Assembly (NCBI GenBank): GCA_017965725.1
Contig: JAGCPK010000141.1
Location: 1 to 52,411 of the forward strand
DNA length: 52,411 bases
Source of the DNA: Prevotella sp.
GTDB taxonomy: Bacteria; Bacteroidota; Bacteroidia; Bacteroidales; Bacteroidaceae
Direction: 5' to 3'
Made by a program: the position numbers and the translations under genes. Of the stretch, positions 1 to 7,710 are shown one piece after another (positions within the stretch are counted from its first letter, which is position 1; every line of letters begins with the position of its first letter). The notes beneath the pieces were generated by a model. That model ran no database searches. It was not told where the DNA came from and saw only the letters and a program-made list of their open reading frames with translations.

Positions 1-29
1 CAAATATTATATGTTTTTTTTCCATCGGA

Positions 30-46
30 GGGGGGATTATCCCCCC
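30..46. other. G6/C6 hairpin upstream of the M15 gene
   Basis: Six G (30-35) and six C (41-46) are separated by ATTAT, a perfect 6-bp stem. No T-run follows on either strand, so it does not read as a simple terminator. It may be the end of an upstream transcript or a structure in the left-hand intergenic region. Confidence 0.3.
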
Positions 47-90
47 TGTATATCCCTAATATATCGGTGGTTTTTGTATTCCCTTTATCG

Positions 91-99
91 TACCTTTGC
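91..99 (+). promoter_or_regulatory. -7 promoter element (TACCTTTGC) for the M15 gene
   Basis: TACCTTTGC matches the Bacteroidetes -7 consensus TAnnTTTG and lies about 58 nt before the preferred ATG at 157. No clear TTTG at the ideal spacing was seen upstream. The position argues against the earlier in-frame start at 67, which would lie upstream of the promoter. Confidence 0.55.
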
Positions 100-156
100 A
101 TTCGTAAACTCATGCGAGGACGGGCTGCACCCGTAATAAATATAATTGGTAAAGGT

Positions 157-645
157 ATGAAAGAGAATTATTGTGAGAGGTTTACGGCGCATTTTGCGCT
201 GGGTGAGTTTCTTCAATCCAGTACGGCCGAGAAGCACGGCATCCCTAACGTGCCGTTGGAGTGTCACATCATGCGCCTGCGCAACCTCGCCGTGCGCTGT
301 CTCGAACCCACCCGCCAGCGCTTCGGCCTGCCGTTGCAGGTGACCAGCGGCTACCGTTGTGAACCGATCAACCGTCTCGTGGGCGGTGCCCCGAACTCGC
401 AGCATCTCACCGGCGAGGCCGCCGACATCCAGGTGCCGCGCAAGCACTGGCCCTTCAGTGTGACCTCGCAGCAGCAGATGGCCAGCATCCTCTGGGAATG
501 GATGCGTGAAAGCCTGCCCGACTACGACCAGTTGATCCTCGAACACAGTGGCGCGACCTGGTGGGTGCACGTCAGTTGCCGCATCGACCTGACGAAGAAC
601 CGCCACAAGGCGTTTAAGATTGAAAAGGTGAAGGCCGCGATTTAG
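157..645 (+). CDS. M15-family peptidase (D-Ala-D-Ala carboxypeptidase-like)
   Basis: A 162-residue protein of the M15 (M15A-like) zinc peptidase family, predicted to cut peptide cross-links of peptidoglycan. The family pattern is visible: SGYRCEPINRLVGG, then SQHLTGEAADI (the H..G.A.D zinc and substrate segment), then WWVHVS near the C-terminus supplying a second His. There is no signal peptide or membrane segment, so it would act in the cytoplasm or be released by another route, as phage endolysins are. The open frame extends upstream, but the ATG at 157 is chosen because it follows the -7 element at 91-99 and begins the conserved domain (MKENYCERF). It is followed by VapE-like and DUF4248 genes, a set common in Bacteroidales accessory islands. 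The family call is firm; the biological role is inferred. Confidence 0.85.
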   Translation: MKENYCERFTAHFALGEFLQSSTAEKHGIPNVPLECHIMRLRNLAVRCLEPTRQRFGLPLQVTSGYRCEPINRLVGGAPNSQHLTGEAADIQVPRKHWPFSVTSQQQMASILWEWMRESLPDYDQLILEHSGATWWVHVSCRIDLTKNRHKAFKIEKVKAAI

Positions 646-716
646 CGAGAGCAGAGCCAAGTGTACTTGGACTCTGCCGAGCGTGAGCGGGCTCGATGTG
701 AAACATCAAAAGTGAA

Positions 717-2030
717 ATGATGAAGGACAAGAAAAAGAAAGAGGCATCCCAGAAAGAGCACAAGCCGAACTGGCGGGAGGTGAATGCGTCGGTGGAGGAT
801 ATCCAGACATTCCTCAACGATAACATCTATCTGCGCCACAACGTCATCACAGGCCGCGTGGAGTGCCGGATACCATCGAATTATGAGTCTGACGGATCCA
901 AGGAGTGGCAGCCCATCACCGACAGGATCGTCAACACGTTGTGGAGGCATCTGTCGAAGGAGAAGGTCGTGCGTGCAAAGGACATCTACCGCGTCATTGA
1001 GTCGGACTTCGTGCCCGACTTCCACCCGTTCCGACACTATCTCGACCGCCTGCCGCCCTGGAACGGTGAGAACCACATCCTCGTCATGTCAACGACGGTC
1101 TTGGTGAAGGGTGGGGTGGATGAGCAGTTGCGCTTCGCCGAGTACCTGACGAAATGGCTTGTCGGCATGGTGGCGGGCTGGATCGATGCCACCGTCGTCA
1201 ACAACGTGATCCTCGTGCTCATCGGCGAACAAGGCTCGTACAAAACGACCTGGTTCAACTATCTCCTGCCTCCGGAACTGTCGCAGTACTTCTATACGAA
1301 GACGAACGCCAACCGCATGGGGCGCGACGACCTGCTGACGCTGGCGCAGTACGGACTGGTGTGCTGCGAGGAACTCGACACCATGCGACCCTCGGAACTC
1401 AACCAACTGAAGGCTGCCGTCACCATGCCCAGCATCGACGAGCGAGCAGCCTACGCCCACTTCCACGAGCACCGCAAGCACATCGCCTCGTTTTGCGGCA
1501 CGGGTAACAACGCACTGTTTCTGAACGACCCCACGGGCAACCGCCGCTGGTTGCCCTTCGAGGTGGATGCCATCATCTCGCCCAGAGAGAACCCTTTCAA
1601 CTACGAGGGCATCTACTCGCAGGCCTATGCCCTCTACCAGCAGGGTTTCAAGTACTGGTTCTCGCTGCAGGAGATTATCCGTCTCGCCGCCCACAACCGC
1701 CAGTTCGAGGCGCCCCGTCTGGAGTATGAACTGGCCAGTCTCTATTTCCGTCAGCCGTCGGGGGCCGAGCCCGGCGAGTTCATGTCGGTGGCCCGGGCGA
1801 TGCAGATTGTCAGTACCAATATCTCACAGAAACTGTCGCCCGTCCACATGGGTCGTGCCCTTGCTGAACTGGGTTTCCGCCGCGTGAAGTATCATGGCGT
1901 ACGGGGCTATATCGTGTCAAGCAGGAACTGGAACGAGATCCATGCCGCCCAGCAGTCGATGGCCATCCAGGCCGAACCCGAATATGAATCCGAACCGGGG
2001 TCAGTGGACAGTAACGTACAGTGTTTTTAG
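717..2030 (+). CDS. VapE-like P-loop protein (virulence-associated E / primase-helicase type)
   Basis: A 437-residue protein with a Walker A motif GEQGSYKTT at about residues 169-177, followed by the VapE-type downstream pattern: 'KTNANRMGRDDLLTLA', the acidic 'VCCEELDTM', and 'FCGTGNNALFLNDPTGNRR', which resembles an SF3-helicase sensor region. Known VapE-family proteins are helicase- or primase-like ATPases carried by prophages, satellites and islands. The N-terminus is Lys-rich and the C-terminal ~100 residues resemble the DUF3874-type winged helix often attached to Bacteroides VapE proteins (less certain). Start: ATGATG at 717/720, 71 nt after the M15 stop, with no strong Shine-Dalgarno. 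No integrase or replication origin gene is nearby, so the element looks stripped down or domesticated. Confidence 0.8.
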   Translation: MMKDKKKKEASQKEHKPNWREVNASVEDIQTFLNDNIYLRHNVITGRVECRIPSNYESDGSKEWQPITDRIVNTLWRHLSKEKVVRAKDIYRVIESDFVPDFHPFRHYLDRLPPWNGENHILVMSTTVLVKGGVDEQLRFAEYLTKWLVGMVAGWIDATVVNNVILVLIGEQGSYKTTWFNYLLPPELSQYFYTKTNANRMGRDDLLTLAQYGLVCCEELDTMRPSELNQLKAAVTMPSIDERAAYAHFHEHRKHIASFCGTGNNALFLNDPTGNRRWLPFEVDAIISPRENPFNYEGIYSQAYALYQQGFKYWFSLQEIIRLAAHNRQFEAPRLEYELASLYFRQPSGAEPGEFMSVARAMQIVSTNISQKLSPVHMGRALAELGFRRVKYHGVRGYIVSSRNWNEIHAAQQSMAIQAEPEYESEPGSVDSNVQCF

Positions 2031-2114
2031 CAAAATCCTCATGCGTACTGCGCACACACCTGTACGGTACGCGTAGAGTTTACTGATTCTACTGTCCTTT
2101 ACTGTCCACTGTCC
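2003..2114 (+). repeat. 12-bp inverted repeat and three ACTGTCC repeats around the vapE stop
   Basis: AGTGGACAGTAA (2003-2014) is perfectly inverted as TTACTGTCCACT (2099-2110). Inside lies a second inverted pair, GCGTAC (2043-2048) and GTACGC (2067-2072). ACTGTCC occurs directly at 2091, 2101 and 2108, and inverted at 2007-2013. The unit spans the vapE stop codon and ends about 20 nt before the DUF4248 start. It could be an RNA structure that ends or regulates the transcript, or a set of protein-binding sites. Confidence 0.5.
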
Positions 2115-2135
2115 ACAAAACAAACAATAAGAACG

Positions 2136-2363
2136 ATGATGATGATGTCTCCATTCGAAATCCGCAGTTATCCCAAGTCCGAACTTGCCATGCAGTACTT
2201 TCCTGACAGTGACCCGCACGTGGCCCTCAACCGCCTGAATGCCTGGATCCGCCGCTGCAGCCCTCTGGCCGACGCTCTCGTCGACTGCCACCAGAGTCCC
2301 CGTGCGAAGTTCTTCAGCGCCAAGGCTGTCCGTCTCATCATCGACTACCTCGGTGAGCCGTAA
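2136..2363 (+). CDS. DUF4248 family protein
   Basis: A 75-residue protein with the DUF4248 pattern: RSYPKSELAMQYFPD near the N-terminus, a middle NRLNAWIRRC segment, and a C-terminal AKAVRLIIDYLGEP. The family is small, Bacteroidales-specific and of unknown function. It is often found beside VapE-like proteins, HU-like proteins and peptidoglycan hydrolases, as here. The fold suggested by 'KSELAMQYFPD...AL..LNAWI' is a small helical, DNA-binding-like domain (inference). Four consecutive ATG codons begin the gene (2136-2147), so the exact start is uncertain by a few residues. No signal peptide. Confidence 0.85.
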   Translation: MMMMSPFEIRSYPKSELAMQYFPDSDPHVALNRLNAWIRRCSPLADALVDCHQSPRAKFFSAKAVRLIIDYLGEP

Positions 2364-2376
2364 GGGACTCTACCCC

Positions 2377-3703
2377 TTATTTATCCATATATTTTTGAAG
2401 GACCCTAAGGAGTTTGATATTGAAGTTGTGATGTCCTTCGAAGTCCTCGCCCTCGTAGTCGGCAATGCGGAAGGGGGCCAGACCCTCTTCTGTCATGAGG
2501 CCTAACGCAGATATCCAGCAATCGACACCATAACGCTGATACACTTCCATCGTGTCATCCCAATAGTTGAGTGCTCCTGTCATGTCTGTCACGAGTATAT
2601 CTTCAAAAGCACAAGCCCACCTGGGAAAATCTTCACTGTTCTCTTTTGCAATCAGTTCTGTTAATTCCTTATTAGAGTATGAGAATATATAGTTGGTAGT
2701 AAATGTTACGTCTTTATTGATTGTCACATACAGACTGCCGCCATCCCATTCGTTGGTTGTAGGACCTGTTTGAATGGTAGATGTTGAAGCCAGATAGAGG
2801 TATTTGTCTTTGTCCTCCTCTGGTACGAGTCCAGTTTCTTTGTCCCATTCTGACAGTTTCCTCCATTTTTGTACAGTATAAGTATCTGGGAGTTTCACCT
2901 CGAGACCACACCAGTTAAAGGAACCTTCTTTGGCCGACATGATTACGGCCTTTGTATCAGAATCAAGAGTGACAGAAATCATTTTGTCGCTTTTCCTGAA
3001 AGGTTCGCCAAAAGCGTTGGCATATCCCATGTTGAAGTCACCATCAAGTGCTGCTTCCTCATAAAGGGTTTCCTCGTCTGCAGTAATATTCACTGTTGCA
3101 TTATTAGCATTGGCAAGATAGAAATTGATGGTAGTACCTGTCGGCAGACAGCCGTCAATTATCAGCTTGTTGTCATCATGAACCGTACCATTGCCGCCAT
3201 AAATCGTATTGGGATAAGTGGGTACCCATACCGAATGATGTGCCCAGTCTATATTACCGTCACCAGTATTGTATTCGTAGAACATATAGGCCATATCCAT
3301 CAAGACACAGATAGGACGTGTATTTGTATATTTTTCAGACATATGACGATACTGTTCCATTCCAATGGCAGCGTTATCACCAGACTGGGTCTTGCTTGGC
3401 ATAAAGAGAGCTGTATAGAATATGAAACGTTCTGGAGAGACTTCCCTGATGGCATCAATCATAATGTCATGATAGTCATCGATTTGTTCTATAGTAAATG
3501 ACTGTCCACTTCCAAAGTCATCCGGGTTATAAAGACCCAAACTCATCTGATTCTTGACCACAGGCTGCATTGACCACCGCAATGATATCTGCTACGTTTA
3601 CAACCCCATCGCCGTTGGCGTCGCCTATTTCTGCTGCAACAATCTTATGAATGGCAAACATACAAAGCAGCAGCGTTATTAGTAAACCAATCCTCCTCAT
3701 CAT
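2377..3703 (-). pseudogene. Broken secreted dockerin/hydrolase gene (possibly GH5-like)
   Basis: The gene begins at 3703 with a signal peptide (MMRRIGLLITLLLCMFAIHK) and half a dockerin type I calcium loop (GDANGDGVVNVADIIAVVNA), then stops after about 58 residues. A second frame, open from about 3582 to 2377, continues for about 400 residues with no start of its own. It contains 'DYHDIMIDAIREVSPERFIF', which resembles GH5-type cellulases, and a later beta-rich part (residues ~120-300). The simplest reading is one secreted protein whose second dockerin repeat and most of its catalytic N-terminus were lost in a deletion that also shifted the frame. A -7 element (3727-3735) sits just upstream, so it is probably still transcribed. 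Base composition is visibly lower in GC than its neighbours. The GH5 assignment is weak; the dockerin and the broken frame are directly visible. Confidence 0.6.
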
Positions 3704-3726
3704 CTGAAATCCATTTTGTTTCTGCT

Positions 3727-3759
3727 GCAAAGATAAAAATAATAATTCGATTTTGCAAG
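3727..3759 (-). promoter_or_regulatory. Promoter of the broken dockerin gene
   Basis: On the minus strand TATCTTTGC (3735-3727) matches the -7 element, with CTTG 20 nt upstream (3759-3756) as the -33 element. It overlaps an upstream TTG codon, so translation must start further in, at the ATG at 3703. Confidence 0.6.
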
Positions 3760-3852
3760 CATTTAATGAATTAGTTTTATTGGTGTCCGATTTTATCGTA
3801 TCGTTGCGTATCGTTGCGCACGATGCGTATGGTTCGGGGTGGCCGGATGTCG

Positions 3853-3990
3853 TACCTTCGCAGATGAATTCCTGAGGGGCGGGGTAGGAGCCGGGGCGTG
3901 GCTATGGCGAACCGGGCGGCCGGGCGCCGCGACAACATCCAAAAGACCGCCATCGAGGCCCGTCCGATCCGAACCGCCCCTCGTTTTTGT
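3853..3990 (+). ncRNA. Candidate GC-rich structured RNA with end-closing helix
   Basis: TACCTTCG (3853-3860) is a near-match to the -7 promoter element. Starting about 14 nt after it, GAGGGGCGG (3874-3882) pairs perfectly with CCGCCCCTC (3974-3982), which is followed directly by GTTTTTGTTT. Inside, ATGGCG (3904-3909) can pair with CGCCAT further down, and GCGGC-CGGGC-GCCGC forms a 5-bp hairpin. The layout (promoter, closing stem, internal hairpins, T-run) is that of a folded RNA of about 115-120 nt, or a structured leader of the smalltalk peptide gene that starts at 4016. It matches no RNA family I recognise. A reading frame crosses it but looks unlike a protein. Confidence 0.5.
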
Positions 3991-4015
3991 TTAACCCTTA
4001 AAAAACGATTTGCGT

Positions 4016-4120
4016 ATGAAGAAGATCAAGTGGTCAACAGTGAAGAAGGTGCTGCAGGTGGTTGTTGCCATCATCTCCACCGTGGTGGGAACGGTCGCCG
4101 TGCAGGCTTCTGTGTTCTGA
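4016..4120 (+). CDS. Smalltalk protein (membrane micropeptide)
   Basis: A 34-residue peptide: a basic N-terminus (MKKIKWSTVKKVL), one hydrophobic helix (QVVVAIISTVVGTVAVQA, about residues 14-31) and a short end. This is the layout of the Bacteroidales 'smalltalk protein' family, which usually lies next to DUF4248, HU-like and amidase/M15 genes. Function is unknown. A single membrane helix beside a peptidoglycan hydrolase allows a holin-like reading (inference only). It follows the candidate structured RNA by 25 nt. Confidence 0.75.
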   Translation: MKKIKWSTVKKVLQVVVAIISTVVGTVAVQASVF

Positions 4121-4138
4121 AATGGAGGGAGGGCATCG

Positions 4139-4456
4139 ATGGGAGTGAAAACCCAGCCCCGAATCCGGGGCAGTCCATCCCCCGCCGGGGGAAAGTCCGA
4201 GCGGAATGTCAGGCAAGAAATCCCCACCGGGGTAAAGTCCGAACGGAATCTCAGGCACGATATCCCCACCGGGGTAAAGTCCGAACGGAATCCGGGGCAC
4301 GATATCCCCACCGGGGGAAAGTCCAAACCGAATCTCGGGCACGATATCCCCGCCGGGGTAAAGTCTGAACGGAATGTCGGGCACGAAATCCCCACCGGGG
4401 TGAAGTCTGAACCGAATCTCAGGCAGACCACACCCCACCGGAGAGTGAAAACATGA
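4139..4456 (+). CDS. Possible repeat protein encoded by the 42-bp array
   Basis: An open frame of 105 codons begins at ATG 4139, 8 nt after a strong Shine-Dalgarno-like GGAGGGAGGG and 18 nt after the smalltalk stop. It is almost entirely 14-residue repeats of the type KSERNLRHDIPTGV, because the DNA repeat is exactly 42 bp. Several unit differences are silent (GAA/GAG, TCC/TCT, GTA/GTG) or conservative (D/E, V/L), but others are not (R/P, R/G). The repeat length also keeps two minus-strand frames open, so the frame alone proves nothing. Start context favours translation; the repeat itself could equally be noncoding. Confidence 0.35.
   Translation: MGVKTQPRIRGSPSPAGGKSERNVRQEIPTGVKSERNLRHDIPTGVKSERNPGHDIPTGGKSKPNLGHDIPAGVKSERNVGHEIPTGVKSEPNLRQTTPHRRVKT
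4151..4444 (+). repeat. Tandem array of seven 42-bp hairpin-containing units
   Basis: Units begin with AAGTC at 4193, 4235, 4277, 4319, 4361 and 4403, exactly 42 bp apart, preceded by one degenerate unit at 4151. Each carries the hairpin CCCC-ACC-GGGG (GCC loop in two copies), and most carry a smaller CCG-AA-CGG. Copies differ at a few positions, so this is an old array rather than a recent slippage. It fills the stretch between the smalltalk gene and the DUF6261 gene. Confidence 0.9.
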
Positions 4457-4471
4457 AGAATAAACTTAAAA

Positions 4472-5452
4472 ATGACAGTTATGGGATTGAACATCAAACA
4501 GATTGATAACTTTAAACTGAAGTCGCTGCGCATGGCGGGATTCCTGGAATATGTGCAGCAGGTACAGAACATTGTGAAGGCCTTCCGCGACTCGGGCGAG
4601 GCGGGCGTGAGCCAACTCCCCGCGAAGGTCGAGGCCGCCTACACACCGTTCATCGCGGGTGTGACGGCGATGGACCAGGCCTACCGACTCAGTCGCGCCA
4701 GCGAATTTACCCAGCAGATCGCCGACGAGGACACGCGCCGCGACGGTCTCTACACGGCGCTGAAGAGCCAGGTACAGATGTACCAGAAGTTCACCTTCGA
4801 CGCCGAGAAGAAGGCGGCGGCCACGCTGCTCTGGAACATCATGAAGAAGTACAGCGTGGATGTCAGCGAGAACTACTCCGAGGAGAGCGGTAAGATGCAG
4901 CAGATGATACAGGAACTGGAGGACAACCAGCAGGCCATGACGACCATGACGGCCCTGGGACTGACCTCGCTCCTGACGCAGTTGAAGACCGCCAACGAGG
5001 CCGTGCGCACGCTGATGTCGCAGCGCAACGACGAACGTATGCAACAGGAGAGGTTGGCCCTGGCCAAGGCCCGCAACGAGGCCGACGGGGCCTACCACGA
5101 CCTGATCCTGATGCTCAACGCGGCCACCGCGATGGACGACGACCCCTCGCGCTTCGACGAGATGATCATGCAGGTGAACGAACTCATCAAGTACTACCGT
5201 CAATACGTCTTGAAGACCGGCAAGGGCTCCAATGACGATGACGACAAGCCCTCCGGCGGTAACAGCGGTAACGGCGGTGGCAATGGCGGCAATGGCGGCT
5301 CTTCGTCAGGCTCCGGCTCTAACACAGGCGGTTCCGGCTCAAGCTCTGGCGGTTCCGGCTCAAGCTCTGGCGGTTCCGGCTCAAGCTCTGGCGGTTCCGG
5401 CTCAGGCTCTGGCGGTGGTTCTAATACTGGCGGCGAAGAGGGCGGCCTGTAA
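4472..5452 (+). CDS. DUF6261 family protein with Gly/Ser repeat tail
   Basis: A 326-residue protein. Residues ~5-250 are helical and follow the DUF6261 pattern of Bacteroidales: 'LPAKVEAAYTPFIAGVTAMDQAYRLSR', 'TQQIADEDTRRDGLYTAL', a central helix pair, and the closing 'FDEMIMQVNELIKYYRQYV'. Function is unknown. The last ~70 residues are low complexity (acidic DDDD, then GGN and GGSGSSS repeats), encoded by a tandem run of a 21-bp unit at about 5326-5400, so tail length probably varies between strains. No signal peptide, hence probably cytoplasmic. ATG at 4472 or 4481 could start the protein. A clear terminator follows at 5484. Confidence 0.8.
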   Translation: MTVMGLNIKQIDNFKLKSLRMAGFLEYVQQVQNIVKAFRDSGEAGVSQLPAKVEAAYTPFIAGVTAMDQAYRLSRASEFTQQIADEDTRRDGLYTALKSQVQMYQKFTFDAEKKAAATLLWNIMKKYSVDVSENYSEESGKMQQMIQELEDNQQAMTTMTALGLTSLLTQLKTANEAVRTLMSQRNDERMQQERLALAKARNEADGAYHDLILMLNAATAMDDDPSRFDEMIMQVNELIKYYRQYVLKTGKGSNDDDDKPSGGNSGNGGGNGGNGGSSSGSGSNTGGSGSSSGGSGSSSGGSGSSSGGSGSGSGGGSNTGGEEGGL

Positions 5453-5483
5453 CCCAATAAGTTCCGTTCCTTTTGTGTAAGAT

Positions 5484-5518
5484 ATCCCCGAATTGTTTGC
5501 CAGTTCGGGGATTTTCTT
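5484..5518 (+). terminator. Rho-independent terminator after the DUF6261 gene
   Basis: ATCCCCGAA (5484-5492) pairs perfectly with TTCGGGGAT (5504-5512), followed by TTTCTT. It separates the accessory island from the next promoter at 5527. Confidence 0.75.
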
Positions 5519-5526
5519 CTAAAACA

Positions 5527-5559
5527 TTTGGAACTTCGCACAGAAATGTGTATCTTTGC
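5527..5559 (+). promoter_or_regulatory. Promoter of the BspA/InlB-type gene
   Basis: TTTG (5527-5530), 20 nt spacing and TATCTTTGC (5551-5559) give a full Bacteroidetes promoter, 25 nt before the start codon at 5585. Confidence 0.75.
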
Positions 5560-5584
5560 CACCAGAACCGATGAATAATTAGAA

Positions 5585-7693
5585 ATGATAAACAAAACCA
5601 TTACCCATTTATCCTTACGGGCAGCGGCACTGCTGACCCTCATGTTGCTCACCATCCTTACCGTCCCCACTGAGGCAAAGGCGCAAGGCGGCGACAGTTA
5701 TGATACCTATACTCTGACGCTGGACGACAATTATGATGGAGGAGGAATACGAACATTCAATATTTATAGTGGCTACAATATTACACCGACTGCACCTACA
5801 CGCACCGACTATACTTTCCTCGGCTGGGCCACGTCGGCCACTGGTGACGTTGTATATGCGCCTAATGTACAAATCACCATAAATGGCGACCTGACGCTCT
5901 ACGCAAAATGGGTAAAAACGACTTGCCATGTATATCTCTACGCCAACGATGGCACAGAGACGATGGTGACGGATAACATAGCGGGTGGCACAAATTACAA
6001 TATCCCCACATGCGGCTTTACCAGAAGCGATTATTTTTTCATCGGCTGGGCTACGTCGGCCAGCGGAAACGTTGTGTATCAGCCAGGTCAAACAGTTACC
6101 CTGACAGACGACCTGACGCTCTATGCAAAATGGTTCGAGGGATATGCCGGCACGTGTGGATGGGTTAATGGACCGTCAGGCCTCGACGGATCGGAGGTAA
6201 CATGGAGTTTGACCAAGAGCGAGGGAGGTACCATCCCTGACCTGCTCACCATCAGCAGCAGCATCCCCAACGGATCTATGGAAAACTATGGCGAAGGAGG
6301 AAGTCCCTGGTACAACTACCGCAATCAGATCAAGACCATCGTGATAGGTGATGGCATGAATCATATAGGGGGATATGCCTTCAAGGACTGCACTAAAGCG
6401 ATTTCAGTATCATTTGGCAACAGAGTTAAAGATATAGGTGAAAAAGCTTTCCAAGGATGCACCTCGTTGACAAGCGTCAACATCCCGTTGGGCGTGGGGA
6501 ATATTTTCGAACAAACCTTCGATGGTTGCACCTCCCTGACAAGTGTTAACATCCCATCGAGCGTGACAATAATCCAGTATAGAGCCTTCTCTGGTTGCAC
6601 CTCCCTGACAAGTGTTAACATCCCATCGAGCGTGACAAAAATCCAGGATAGAGCCTTCTATGGTTGCACTGGCCTGAGGTCCGTCACCATCGGCAGTGGA
6701 GTGACGAACATCCGTGGTCAGGCATTTGATAATTGCTTAAATCTGTCTTCGGTCACCATCTATGCGACGTCGGTGCCAACTTGTGACTTGGATGTTTTTA
6801 TTAGCCATGCCTTTTGGCGGAAGATATATGTGCCGGCCACCAGCGTGGAGGTATATAGGGCGGCGGATGGGTGGAAAGAATACGCTAGTGATATCTTACC
6901 GCTGGATGTGATTATTGCCGACGGCGATGACAAGAGCGTGCTGACAAACGGGCAGACGAAGAACATTGCGCTGAAACGGACATTCCCCGCCGGGAAGAAG
7001 CAGACGGTATGCCTGCCGTTCGACCCGTCGGAACTGCTGAACCACGGTAAGGTGTGGGAGTTCACGGGCATCAGCGAGGAAGGCGGCGTGAAGAAGGCGG
7101 TGATGACGGAGGTTACTTCGGGCCCGCTCTCAGCCAACACTCCGTACATCTTCGAGGCGACGAGCAACGTGTATGGCATCACATTCCCCAACGTAGAGGT
7201 CAATATCAGCGAATACCCGGAGACGGTGGATGCCACGGCGGGCTTCACCTTCCACGGGACATACACAAAATTGCACTGGGACGCCAACGACGACGATGTG
7301 AAGAACGGTCACATCTACGGCTTCCTGATGGAGGACAGCGAGGATGACCCAAGCCGCAAGGAGGGTATGTTCGTGAAGGCGAAGTACAACACAAATGTCC
7401 GCCCGTTCAGTTGCTATCTGGAATACAACGGCGAGCTGACTGGTACAGAGACGGCTTCGACGGCTCGCCGCAAGGCATCGGCAGAGGAACTGCCTGATGT
7501 GATTGAGATAGAGTGGAAGTCGGCGGAAGAGGCTCCAGGCATGGCGACGGGAATCGTTGACATTGAACATGGAACATGGAACAGTGAACATTCGGCTGGC
7601 ACGTGGTATAGCCTCGACGGTCGCAGACTCTCAGGCAAACCGTCTGTAAAGGGACTGTATATCCATAACGGGAAAAAAGTCGTGATTAAGTAG
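5585..7693 (+). CDS. Secreted BspA-type leucine-rich repeat protein with InlB repeats
   Basis: A 702-residue exported protein. Signal peptide about residues 1-33, ending TEAKA. Two InlB/Listeria-Bacteroides repeats (about 40-185) each end in LTLYAKW and contain FLGWATSA or FIGWATSA. Five BspA-type LRR_5 units follow (about 255-395; 'AFxGCTSLTSVNIPSSVT'), two of them nearly identical in DNA. Residues ~445-640 form a beta-rich module related to one in the GLUG protein at 10845. The C-terminus (WYSLDGRRLSG...KGLYIHNGKKVVIK) resembles a type IX secretion sorting tail. Such proteins are usually surface-exposed and bind host or bacterial partners (family knowledge). The stop is 17 nt before a small peptide gene, suggesting co-transcription. 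Confidence 0.88.
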   Translation: MINKTITHLSLRAAALLTLMLLTILTVPTEAKAQGGDSYDTYTLTLDDNYDGGGIRTFNIYSGYNITPTAPTRTDYTFLGWATSATGDVVYAPNVQITINGDLTLYAKWVKTTCHVYLYANDGTETMVTDNIAGGTNYNIPTCGFTRSDYFFIGWATSASGNVVYQPGQTVTLTDDLTLYAKWFEGYAGTCGWVNGPSGLDGSEVTWSLTKSEGGTIPDLLTISSSIPNGSMENYGEGGSPWYNYRNQIKTIVIGDGMNHIGGYAFKDCTKAISVSFGNRVKDIGEKAFQGCTSLTSVNIPLGVGNIFEQTFDGCTSLTSVNIPSSVTIIQYRAFSGCTSLTSVNIPSSVTKIQDRAFYGCTGLRSVTIGSGVTNIRGQAFDNCLNLSSVTIYATSVPTCDLDVFISHAFWRKIYVPATSVEVYRAADGWKEYASDILPLDVIIADGDDKSVLTNGQTKNIALKRTFPAGKKQTVCLPFDPSELLNHGKVWEFTGISEEGGVKKAVMTEVTSGPLSANTPYIFEATSNVYGITFPNVEVNISEYPETVDATAGFTFHGTYTKLHWDANDDDVKNGHIYGFLMEDSEDDPSRKEGMFVKAKYNTNVRPFSCYLEYNGELTGTETASTARRKASAEELPDVIEIEWKSAEEAPGMATGIVDIEHGTWNSEHSAGTWYSLDGRRLSGKPSVKGLYIHNGKKVVIK

Positions 7694-7710
7694 ATAAAAA
7701 GTTAAGTCAT

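Noticed and set aside
30-46. GGGGGG/CCCCCC hairpin as a terminator
   Set aside because: No T-run follows the stem on either strand, so it is listed only as a structure.
4151-4444. Regularly spaced repeats that could suggest a CRISPR array
   Set aside because: Units are contiguous 42-bp tandem copies that vary along the whole unit, with no unique spacers and no cas genes nearby.
3991-4572. Two long minus-strand frames through the 42-bp array
   Set aside because: They are open only because the repeat length is a multiple of three. No ribosome site or promoter, and they run into the DUF6261 gene.
4466-5203. 245-codon minus-strand frame opposite the DUF6261 gene
   Set aside because: Antisense shadow in GC-rich coding DNA. 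The plus-strand protein fits a known family and has a terminator.
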